A stretch of 5,777 nucleotides of DNA from contig CALGNM010000113.1 of assembly GCA_937958665.1 (NCBI GenBank), positions 1-5,777 on the forward strand, written 5' to 3'. Origin of the DNA: an uncultured bacterium (GTDB taxonomy: Bacteria; Edwardsbacteria; AC1; EtOH8). Below, in pieces: positions 1 to 4,537 of the stretch (positions are counted from its first letter, which is position 1; each line of letters begins with the position of its first letter). The translations under genes and the position numbers were made by a program. The notes under the pieces are model-generated. The model did not search any database. It worked only from the letters and a program-made list of their open reading frames with translations, and was not told the DNA's origin.

Positions 1-45
1 GATCGTATTCGGTGACTGGAGTTCAGACGTGTGCTCTTCCGATCT
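1..45. other. Illumina TruSeq adapter remnant (not genomic)
   Basis: Positions 12-45 match the TruSeq index-read adapter exactly, ending in the characteristic GCTCTTCCGATCT. Positions 4-11 (CGTATTCG) are the reverse complement of the 8-base index seen at the other end of the window. Positions 1-3 (GAT) fit the end of the P7 side. This is library DNA left on the contig, so genomic sequence starts at about position 46. Any start codon inside it, such as the GTG at 29, is an artefact. Confidence 0.97.
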
Positions 46-46
46 C

Positions 47-439
47 CAGGGGGTCAAGGCCAATGTGCTGTTCTTCGACAAGAAGCCGGCGGCGGCCGAG
101 CCCTGGACCAAGGAACTGTGGATATACGACCTTAGGACCAACATTCACTTCACCCTAAAAGAGAACACCCTCAAGCGCAGCGACCTGGACGGCTTTGTCC
201 ACAGCTACAACCCCGAAAACAGGCATGAGCGCCGGGAAAGCAAACGGTTCAAGAAATTCAGCTACCAGGAGCTGCTCAAGCGGGACAAGGCCAACCTGGA
301 CATCTTCTGGCTGAAGGACGAATCCCTGGAGGACGCCGACAACCTGCCGGAGCCGAAGGTGATAGCCAGGGAGATAGTGAAGGATTTGAAGGTGGCGTTA
401 AAGGAGTTTGAGAAGATAGAGAAGGGGTTGAAGAGGTAA
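47..439 (+). CDS. hsdM: Type I restriction-modification DNA methyltransferase subunit HsdM, C-terminal fragment
   Basis: This is the C-terminal 130 residues of the M subunit of a type I restriction-modification system. M works with S, and with R for cleavage, and methylates adenine at N6 in the target. The family's C-terminal signature is clear: GVKANVLFFDK, then TKELWIYDLRTN, HFTLKENTLKRSDLDGFV, YNPENRHER and KANLDIFWLKDESLEDADNLP, ending in a charged helix (EIVKDLKVALKEFEKIEKGLKR). The AdoMet-binding and NPPF/Y catalytic motifs lie upstream of this window. The 5' end is cut by sequencing adapter: the frame stays open into the adapter and could be mistaken for a short GTG-started gene (MCSSDL...), but those residues are adapter-encoded. 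The stop at 437-439 overlaps a GAGGT ribosome site for the next frame. No HsdS or HsdR is visible in the window, so these would have to lie upstream of it or be lost. Confidence 0.93.
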   Translation, partial: QGVKANVLFFDKKPAAAEPWTKELWIYDLRTNIHFTLKENTLKRSDLDGFVHSYNPENRHERRESKRFKKFSYQELLKRDKANLDIFWLKDESLEDADNLPEPKVIAREIVKDLKVALKEFEKIEKGLKR

Positions 440-444
440 AAACC

Positions 445-588
445 ATGATTTCCTCAAGTAAAATCAATACCGTCTTGTCGGGCGTTTCCGGCGTGTATTT
501 TGTTCCTTTCTATAAAGGTTGGGACAACCCAGCTCGGAAAGCCGGGGCATTCCATATTCTTCTACCCTGCCGGTCACTTTCTCGATGA
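445..588 (+). CDS. 47-aa reading frame, possible 5' remnant of a restriction-linked gene
   Basis: The ATG at 445 is preceded by AAGAGGT at 431-437, a good ribosome site at 7-base spacing that overlaps the hsdM stop, so translational coupling to hsdM is likely. The product begins MISSSKINTVLSGVSGVYFV and ends PCRSLSR. From memory, the first 20 residues resemble the start of a larger nuclease-fold-like family beginning roughly G-x-x-G-x-YFVAAELSRRGY, sometimes found beside restriction genes; this is unverified. After YFV the resemblance stops and the rest looks like random sequence, as if the gene had been cut by deletion or recombination near 500-510. The TGA (586-588) overlaps the next ATG in an ATGA arrangement. 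It could be a genuine small leader-like gene, a truncated pseudogene or an assembly junction. Confidence 0.45.
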   Translation: MISSSKINTVLSGVSGVYFVPFYKGWDNPARKAGAFHILLPCRSLSR

Positions 589-1511
589 GCGCCAGCGCCA
601 GGCCCGCCCGCTCCCTGGCCGATAGCTTTCCCGGCCGGCTGATTGACCTGTACCGCAGCCAGGGTGAGGTCCGCCGGCTGATCGGCGACTACCCCGGGGC
701 TTTTCAGTCCTTCGGCCGGATGGAGGCTGCGGCCCGATTGGCCGGGGACCGACCCCGCCAGGCCGAGGCCGCCGCACATTTGGGCAGCGTCCACCTGTTC
801 AAGGGGGAGCTGGATCCGGCCGAGGCCAAGTACCAGGAGGCTCTGGAGCTCTACCACGGCCTGGGCCAGGGGGCCGGGGCGGCCGGCTGCTACCGCAACC
901 TGGGGAAGGTGAGGCAGTACCGGGAGGACCATCCCCGGGCCCTGGAATACTACCAGCGGGCCCTGGAGGAGTGCCGGGCCGCCGGGGACAACGAGGGGCA
1001 ATACGCCACCCTGGAGTCCTTAGCCGACCACCATCGCAGCTGCGGCGATTTCGGCCAGGCCCTGGAGCTGTTGGGCCTGTTGCGGCAGCATTACCAGGGC
1101 TCCGGCAATGAGAAGGTGTTGTACCGGATAATGCAGAACCTGGCCAAGGTCTACCGGGAGCAGGGCGATTTCGCCAGCGGCCTGAGCCATTTCCGGGAGG
1201 CCTATGGGGTGGCCTGCCGCATAGGGGACAGCCTGGGGCAGATGTATCTGCTGTGCGATATCGGCATCATCCACTTCGAGCAGGGCCGGTTTCCCGAGGC
1301 TGAGCGGTATTTTCGCGACTCGCTGGAGCTGGCCGTCAGGCAGGATGTCCGCTACATGCAGGCGGTCTCCCTGCTCAACCTGGGGGACGCCTGCGGCCAG
1401 GCCGGGCGGCCGGGCGAGGCCCGGCAGCACCTGGAGAGGATGCTGGGCCTTAAGATCGGCATCCGGGGGATGGAGGAGGAAGCCGAAAGGATACTGGAAC
1501 ATATAAGCTGA
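585..1511 (+). CDS. Tetratricopeptide (TPR) repeat protein
   Basis: A 308-residue protein made almost wholly of TPR units of about 40 residues, of the long type that ends in a GD/GN turn. Units lie at about residues 1-55, 56-95, 96-135, 136-175, 176-215, 216-254 and 255-308. Conserved positions are easy to see, for example AAHLGSVHLFKGELDPAEAKYQEALELY and NLAKVYREQGDFASGLSHFREAY. Such arrays form protein-binding superhelices; nothing here indicates an enzyme. No signal peptide or membrane segment is seen, so it is probably cytoplasmic. I chose ATG 585 because it overlaps the preceding stop (ATGA). An in-frame TTG at 519 would add 22 residues with no TPR character, and an in-frame stop lies at 513-515. 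No good ribosome site precedes 585. Similar arrays often follow an N-terminal effector domain, so the gene may be 5'-truncated. Nineteen bases separate it from the next gene, which suggests one transcript. Confidence 0.78.
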   Translation: MSASARPARSLADSFPGRLIDLYRSQGEVRRLIGDYPGAFQSFGRMEAAARLAGDRPRQAEAAAHLGSVHLFKGELDPAEAKYQEALELYHGLGQGAGAAGCYRNLGKVRQYREDHPRALEYYQRALEECRAAGDNEGQYATLESLADHHRSCGDFGQALELLGLLRQHYQGSGNEKVLYRIMQNLAKVYREQGDFASGLSHFREAYGVACRIGDSLGQMYLLCDIGIIHFEQGRFPEAERYFRDSLELAVRQDVRYMQAVSLLNLGDACGQAGRPGEARQHLERMLGLKIGIRGMEEEAERILEHIS

Positions 1512-1530
1512 CAGCAAAGGAGGTGAACAC

Positions 1531-1785
1531 ATGCTCTATTTATGCATCCGTCAGGCCGGGCCCAAGTACGTGGCCTATCCCTCCAGCGAGGATGCCTACC
1601 AGAAATCGCTGGCCTCCGGCGAGGCCGGGGTCTGGTACTACAAATCCACCAAGGAGGTGTCCGAATTCGCCCAGGCCAATACCTTCGGCGCCTATGACTC
1701 CCAGGCCGCGGCCGAGAGCGCCATCGTGCTGGTCGATCCGGGCATCGACAAGATCTACAAGCCGCCCACCCAGCCCAGTGCCTAG
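1531..1785 (+). CDS. 84-aa protein of unknown family, copy 1 of a paralogous pair
   Basis: I do not recognise this family. The start is secure: a full AGGAGGTGA ribosome site (1518-1526) sits 4 bases before ATG 1531, and the TPR gene ends 19 bases upstream, so the two are probably co-transcribed and this gene is probably translated strongly. The product begins MLYLCIRQ and contains GVWYY (33-37), FAQANTF (46-52), SQAAAESAI (57-65), VDPG (68-71) and Y-x-PP (76-79). There is no signal peptide, membrane segment or known catalytic motif. The aromatic-rich strands followed by a helix suggest a small alpha/beta fold, but that is inference. A second protein at 2071-2325 has exactly the same length and aligns without gaps with 34 of 84 identical residues, which shows the frame is real. 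Only one cysteine is present (C5). An intrinsic terminator follows 16 bases after the stop. Confidence 0.85.
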   Translation: MLYLCIRQAGPKYVAYPSSEDAYQKSLASGEAGVWYYKSTKEVSEFAQANTFGAYDSQAAAESAIVLVDPGIDKIYKPPTQPSA

Positions 1786-1801
1786 TGGCCGCCCCAATAT
1801 C

Positions 1802-1831
1802 GAGCCCCGCCGTTGGCGGGGCTCTTGGTTT
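1802..1831 (+). terminator. Intrinsic terminator after the TPR/84-aa gene pair
   Basis: A perfect 10-bp stem GAGCCCCGCC / GGCGGGGCTC (1802-1811 and 1815-1824) with a GTT loop is followed by a modest T-containing tail (TTGGTTT). It lies just after the TAG at 1783-1785 and fits rho-independent termination of the upstream genes. Confidence 0.8.
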
Positions 1832-1840
1832 GGCCGCTCT

Positions 1841-1944
1841 GTAGTTACTACAGTAATATAATACTAAATATAGCTATATATACATCAGAAAATATGTTGC
1901 CGGGCCCACTTGAAAGTCACGTTTTATAAGAAAATATAGCTGTA
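1841..1944. promoter_or_regulatory. Palindrome-rich, possibly operator-bearing AT-rich region
   Basis: The DNA turns AT-rich after the terminator. It contains the palindrome GTAGT-T-ACTAC (1841-1851), a perfect 10-bp palindrome TATAGCTATA (1869-1878) and a near copy TATAGCTGTA (1935-1944) that starts 66 bases later. These lie upstream of the promoter at 1959-1988 and could bind a dimeric regulator, perhaps the helix-turn-helix protein encoded at 2365. No binding is shown by the sequence itself. Confidence 0.4.
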
Positions 1945-2000
1945 TCGCCATTTTGGGGTTGACACGATATGATAAAATCATGTAATATTATTACTAAATA
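1853..2000. repeat. Pair of imperfect direct repeats flanking the interval
   Basis: GTAATATAATACTAAATA (1853-1870) recurs as GTAATATTATTACTAAATA (1982-2000), differing by one inserted base and one or two substitutions and 129 bases apart. The second copy overlaps the presumed -10 region of the promoter for the second 84-aa gene. It may be a regulator site or chance similarity in AT-rich DNA. Confidence 0.35.
1959..1988 (+). promoter_or_regulatory. Putative sigma-70-type promoter for the second 84-aa gene
   Basis: A perfect -35 TTGACA (1959-1964) is followed after 18 bases by TAATAT (1983-1988), a 4/6 match to the -10 consensus. It would start RNA near 1995 and give a leader of about 75 bases before the start at 2071. 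The leader contains a small hairpin (GGTCCC 2019-2024 with GGGGCC 2030-2035). The -35 is convincing; the -10 is weaker. Confidence 0.55.
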
Positions 2001-2058
2001 GTCGCACATAGCGTCCCGGGTCCCTTCTTGGGGCCGTGGGCCAGCCAGCAACCCGTTT

Positions 2059-2065
2059 GGGGTGA
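2059..2065 (+). promoter_or_regulatory. Ribosome binding site that decides a TTG start
   Basis: GGGGTGA lies 5 bases before TTG 2071. The arrangement mirrors GAGGTGA before ATG 1531 in the paralogous gene. This makes TTG 2071 a better start than the GTG at 2062, which lies inside the ribosome site itself. The first bases of the site can pair with ACCC at 2051-2054 in a short hairpin, which might damp translation. Confidence 0.6.
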
Positions 2066-2070
2066 CCTGC

Positions 2071-2325
2071 TTGATCTACCTCTGCATCCGCCGCACCGAT
2101 TCCGGCTATGCGGTTCATCCGGCCTGCGCCGACACCTGCCGCACCTCAACCAAATGCCAGGAGGCGGAGGTGTGGTACTTCATATCAAGCCGGGATGTGC
2201 AGCTTTTCTGGTCGGCCAACGCCTTCAGCACCTTCGGCAGCCAGGGGGAGGCGGAGCGGGCCATCCGGACGGTGGACCCCGGAATGGTGATGGTATATTG
2301 GCCTCCGGAGCCCCTGGATTTCTAA
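2071..2325 (+). CDS. 84-aa protein of unknown family, copy 2 of a paralogous pair (TTG start)
   Basis: A paralogue of the 84-aa protein at 1531-1785. From TTG 2071 it is also exactly 84 residues, and the two align end to end without a gap at about 40% identity. Shared blocks are M-x-YLCIR (1-7), Y13, P17, EA-x-VWY (31-36), S39, V43, F46, AN-x-F (49-52), SQ (57-58), AE-x-AI (61-65), VDPG (68-71) and Y-x-PP (76-79). The GTG at 2062 would add three residues but would break the match to its sister. This copy has three further cysteines, C19, C23 and C29, absent from copy 1, so it might bind a metal or form disulphides; that is inference. It has its own putative promoter and precedes a small DNA-binding protein by 39 bases, probably in one transcript. 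Function unknown. Confidence 0.82.
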   Translation: MIYLCIRRTDSGYAVHPACADTCRTSTKCQEAEVWYFISSRDVQLFWSANAFSTFGSQGEAERAIRTVDPGMVMVYWPPEPLDF

Positions 2326-2364
2326 CCGTCAACCATATTCAAACCCAGATAAGGCGGCAACCTT

Positions 2365-2562
2365 ATGGCGGCATCGGTCAACCGGTCCTGGACTGCCGAG
2401 CAGATAGAGGAACTCAGGGAGCTGGCCGGGCAGAACCTGTCATCTTTGGAGATCGCCCGGCGGATGGGCCGGACCCCGGTGGCCATCTCCACCAAGGCCT
2501 GGCAGCTGGGGCTGTCCTTCGGTAAAAATGGGACCAAAAGGCAGGATTCTCCCAAGAAATAG
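2365..2562 (+). CDS. 65-aa helix-turn-helix (GcrA/SANT-like) DNA-binding protein
   Basis: A small basic protein with a single helix-turn-helix. The pattern RSWTAEQIEELRELAGQ (about 7-23, with a conserved W9-T), then SSLEIARRMGRTPVAISTKAWQLGLSF (about 26-52), matches compact Myb/SANT- or GcrA-type domains in which the third helix (about T37-L50) reads DNA. The tail is lysine-rich (GKNGTKRQDSPKK). It most likely acts as a local transcription regulator. The start at ATG 2365 is preceded by AAGGCGG (2351-2357), a moderate ribosome site. It lies 39 bases after the second 84-aa gene and is probably co-transcribed with it, so the palindromes at 1841-1944 upstream of that unit are reasonable candidate operators. 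A hairpin terminator follows 25 bases after the stop. The domain call is fairly safe; the target is not known. Confidence 0.75.
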   Translation: MAASVNRSWTAEQIEELRELAGQNLSSLEIARRMGRTPVAISTKAWQLGLSFGKNGTKRQDSPKK

Positions 2563-2586
2563 AGACATAAATCCATATAATCCCCC

Positions 2587-2624
2587 AAGAGGCAGGCAGC
2601 CTGTAGTTAGGCTGCCTGCCTCTT
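2587..2624 (+). terminator. Perfect 16-bp hairpin, probable terminator
   Basis: The arms AAGAGGCAGGCAGCCT (2587-2602) and AGGCTGCCTGCCTCTT (2609-2624) pair without mismatch around a GTAGTT loop. It lies just after the helix-turn-helix gene. The following bases (GTTATCTTGG) are only mildly T-rich. The A/T pairs at the stem base could let it work in either direction. Termination is the simplest reading; an mRNA-stabilising hairpin is the alternative. Confidence 0.7.
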
Positions 2625-2996
2625 GTTATCTTGGAACCGTTCATTTGATTTCCGGCTGTCAAGCCATTTTTTGGCGAAAAACGCCGTGTTTTGCCCAATT
2701 ATTACCCAAATTATCGGCTAAATATTCGAAAAATGGTGTTACCAGGGAAGTTTGCCCGACATCGACAGCAGCAATCATCTGCTGGTTAATTTTCAGAGAT
2801 TGGCGACAGAAAATGGTCGCCAAAGTCAATTTTAAGGGGCTAATTTACATAAATAAACGTCTGCTAAAACATATCCTTAAAATATGATCTGAGCACCTTT
2901 TTAAAGCCTCTAAAAAATAATTTTTCGTATTAATCTAACAAAAAGCTAGACATAGACATAGAATACGTCGCCTGGCAAAATAAGCCCTTGGGTCGC
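2625..2996. other. AT-rich gene-free region with short dyads upstream of the recombination module
   Basis: I see no convincing gene on either strand; the open frames here lack ribosome sites and family features. Short inverted repeats are present: GGCG-AAAAA-CGCC (2673-2685), CAGCAG/CTGCTG (2766-2784), TTGGCGAC/GTCGCCAA (2800-2807 and 2816-2823) and CATAT/ATATG (2870-2886). TTGGCGA occurs at 2671 and 2800, and GAAA(A)ATGGT at 2728 and 2809. A long A/T block lies at 2912-2925. Position and composition suit a regulatory or recombination arm-site region, but no core attachment site can be identified. Confidence 0.4.
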
Positions 2997-3025
2997 TTAA
3001 CGTAAAGGGCGAAAATCGGTATAAT
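2997..3025 (+). promoter_or_regulatory. Putative promoter for the excisionase-like gene
   Basis: TTAACG (2997-3002, 4/6) and a perfect TATAAT (3020-3025) are separated by 17 bases. GGTATA is repeated at 3018 and 3028, exactly 10 bases apart and overlapping the -10, which might be a regulator site. A leader of about 100 bases would follow. Confidence 0.6.
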
Positions 3026-3081
3026 ATGGTATAGAGCGAGAAGCCAGATTTGATAACGGCTGCTTGCTGGGCCGTGGGGCA

Positions 3082-3099
3082 GTATGGTTCCCCCCATAC
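3082..3099 (+). other. Small hairpin in the leader of the excisionase-like gene
   Basis: GTATGG (3082-3087) and CCATAC (3094-3099) pair around a TTCCCC loop, about 30 bases before the start codon and upstream of the ribosome site. It could affect message stability or translation; no known RNA family is recognised. Confidence 0.35.
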
Positions 3100-3130
3100 G
3101 ACATAATTGCGGGGAGCAGGAGGTATGTAA

Positions 3131-3370
3131 ATGAAAGAAAAACAGGAAGTGGTGACCAATCGCGGAGAAGACAAGCTGCAGAATGTGAGTCAGGCGGCAG
3201 AGCTACTGGGCATATCAACACACACCATCTATGCCTGGGTCTGCCAGAGGAAGATCCCTTATGTAAAGATCGGCCGGCGGGTGATGTTCCGGCCCCAGGA
3301 CATCGAGGCTTGGATTGAGGGCCACCGGGTGCCCCCGGCGCCGCCGATGCTTCCCCTGTCGGCCCGCTAA
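3131..3370 (+). CDS. Excisionase-family helix-turn-helix protein
   Basis: A 79-residue protein with a MerR-like winged helix of the type in small excisionase/HTH_17 proteins. The diagnostic run is NVSQAAELLGISTHTIYAWV (18-37), then CQRKIPYVKIGRRVMF (38-53) with the wing KIGRR, and RPQDIEAWIE (54-63). The C-terminal tail is proline-rich. The start at ATG 3131 has an AGGAGG site (3118-3123) at 7-base spacing. Such proteins bend DNA at attachment sites to favour excision, or act as transcription regulators. The integrase gene begins 97 bases downstream in the same direction, which favours a directionality-factor role. A strong hairpin and a separate promoter stand between them, so the two are probably expressed independently. 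It could instead be a simple regulator of the element. Confidence 0.8.
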   Translation: MKEKQEVVTNRGEDKLQNVSQAAELLGISTHTIYAWVCQRKIPYVKIGRRVMFRPQDIEAWIEGHRVPPAPPMLPLSAR

Positions 3371-3381
3371 AGGGCTTTAGA

Positions 3382-3427
3382 GGCCAATTGGAGAGGGGGA
3401 CTGGCATCCCCCCCTCCCAATTGGGCC
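3382..3427 (+). terminator. Strong hairpin between the excisionase-like gene and integrase
   Basis: GGCCAATTGG plus a purine run (3382-3399) pairs with a pyrimidine run plus CCAATTGGGCC (3408-3427), with a few mismatches and a one-base bulge. There is no T-tract after it; the sequence passes within 3 bases into the -35 of the integrase promoter. It probably blocks read-through from the upstream gene. Confidence 0.55.
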
Positions 3428-3430
3428 AAA

Positions 3431-3460
3431 TTGACAGCCTTCAACCAGATTTGGTATAAT
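3431..3460 (+). promoter_or_regulatory. Consensus sigma-70-type promoter of the integrase gene
   Basis: TTGACA (3431-3436) and TATAAT (3455-3460), both perfect, are separated by 18 bases. The expected transcription start (about 3467-3468) falls on or one base before the ATG at 3468, so the message would be leaderless. Confidence 0.8.
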
Positions 3461-3467
3461 TACCACC

Positions 3468-4532
3468 ATGGGCATAATATTCAAACAAGGCAGCTATTAC
3501 ATCGATTACCGTTTCCGAGGCAAGCGGATCCGGGAGAAGTGCGGCTCCAGCAAGAGGCAGGCGGAGCAGGCTTTGGCGGTCAGGAAGGCCGAGATCGTTC
3601 AAGGAAAGTTCCGGTTCGCCCCCCAGAGCCGGATGCCGTTCTCGGATTTCGCCGAGGTCTACATGAAGCACTCCCGGGCCAACAAGCGGTCCTGGGAGCG
3701 GGACCTCACCCTGCTGAACAAGCTTAAGCCGCATTTCGGGCCCTGCCGGCTGGACCAGGTCACTTCCTTCATGATAGAGGGGTACAAGCAGACCAGGGCC
3801 TCCCAGGTCAAACCAGCCACGGTTAACCGGGAGATAGCTCTGCTCAAGCATATGTACAACCTGGCGGTGGAGTGGGGCCTGGCGGCGGAGAATCCCATGA
3901 GGGGGGTGAGGCTGCTGCGGGAGGACAACATTCAAGAGAGGATCCTTACCCGGACGGAGATCGCCCAGCTGCTGAATTCCTGCACCGAATATTCCCGTCC
4001 CATAGTCCTGACCGCCCTCCACACCGGGATGAGAAGGGGGGAGATCCTGGGCCTCAAATGGAGCCAGGTGGACCTGGAGGCCGGAGCCATTACCATCCTG
4101 CAAAGCAAGAACGGACGGGTTCGAAAAATCCCCATCAATGACATCCTGAAGGCGGCGCTGCTGGAGCTTAAACGGACCGCCACCCAGGAACACGTATTCG
4201 TCAGCAACAAGACCAAGGCCCCCATCGGGAAGTTCCAGACGGCCTGGTTGACGGCGATAAGGAAATCGGGTATAATACGCTGTCGTTTTCATGACCTGCG
4301 GCATACCTTCGCCAGCTATCTGGTGGCGGCGGGAACCGACTTGGTGACGGTGAAGGAATTGCTGGGCCATTCCGACATAAAAATGACATCTAGATATGCC
4401 CATTCCGCCCCGGAGGTAAAAGTGAAGGCAGTGAGCATTTTGGCGGACAGCTTAATGGGAAAAGTGGACACAAAATGGACACCAAACGATATCGGCAACA
4501 ATCGGCCCGTTCAGCAATTCGTTGACAGATAA
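3468..4532 (+). CDS. int: Tyrosine recombinase / integrase
   Basis: A 354-residue site-specific recombinase of the phage/ICE integrase type, which cuts and rejoins DNA through a covalent 3'-phosphotyrosine. An N-terminal arm-binding region (about 1-50, GSYYIDYRFRGKRIREKCGSS) leads to a SAM-like core-binding domain (about 55-150) and the catalytic domain (about 160-330). The full catalytic set is present: R189 in TGMRRGE, K214 in SKNGR, H275 and R278 in HDLRH, H301 in LLGHS and the nucleophile Y310 in SRYAH. The length is normal and nothing suggests inactivation. The start is ATG 3468, matching the usual family N-terminus. No ribosome site precedes it, because the promoter lies directly upstream. 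An excisionase-like gene sits upstream, and the stop is only 5 bases before tRNA-Arg, which is a likely integration target. A promoter-like sequence lies inside the gene at 4248-4276. Confidence 0.95.
   Translation: MGIIFKQGSYYIDYRFRGKRIREKCGSSKRQAEQALAVRKAEIVQGKFRFAPQSRMPFSDFAEVYMKHSRANKRSWERDLTLLNKLKPHFGPCRLDQVTSFMIEGYKQTRASQVKPATVNREIALLKHMYNLAVEWGLAAENPMRGVRLLREDNIQERILTRTEIAQLLNSCTEYSRPIVLTALHTGMRRGEILGLKWSQVDLEAGAITILQSKNGRVRKIPINDILKAALLELKRTATQEHVFVSNKTKAPIGKFQTAWLTAIRKSGIIRCRFHDLRHTFASYLVAAGTDLVTVKELLGHSDIKMTSRYAHSAPEVKVKAVSILADSLMGKVDTKWTPNDIGNNRPVQQFVDR
4248..4276 (+). promoter_or_regulatory. Promoter-like sequence inside the integrase gene
   Basis: TTGACG (4248-4253, 5/6) and a perfect TATAAT (4271-4276) with the ideal 17-base spacer. 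It points towards the tRNA, whose 5' end is about 260 bases downstream. It may supply tRNA transcription independently of the integrase promoter, or be a chance match within coding DNA. Confidence 0.45.
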
Positions 4533-4537
4533 TATGT

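Noticed and set aside
29-46. GTG start giving MCSSDL as the N-terminus of a short gene
   Set aside because: The codons are adapter; the genuine protein is an HsdM C-terminus whose start is off the contig.
519-584. TTG start for the TPR protein
   Set aside because: The added 22 residues have no TPR character and there is no supporting ribosome site; ATG 585 overlaps the upstream stop instead.
510-1532. Open frames on the minus strand opposite the TPR gene
   Set aside because: Proline/glycine/alanine/leucine-rich products typical of GC-rich antisense frames, with no family features.
1523-1861. Overlapping + strand frame rich in Pro, Arg and Ser
   Set aside because: A frame shadow of the 84-aa gene, which is supported by its paralogue and ribosome site; this frame also runs through the terminator.
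2528-2887. 119-codon + strand frame after the helix-turn-helix gene
   Set aside because: It overlaps that gene's end, reads through the 16-bp hairpin and shows no recognisable domain or ribosome site.
2911-2970. Short tandem AGACAT units and A/T runs as a CRISPR or iteron array
   Set aside because: Only two units of AGACAT (near 2948) occur, with no spacers or regular longer repeats; no CRISPR array is present in the window.
2935-3407. Minus-strand frames over the promoter and excisionase-like gene
   Set aside because: No ribosome site or motif; they lie opposite a well-supported + strand gene and its promoter.
3441-4403. 320-codon open frame on the minus strand
   Set aside because: It mirrors the integrase, which has all its catalytic motifs on the + strand; the mirrored product shows no domain.
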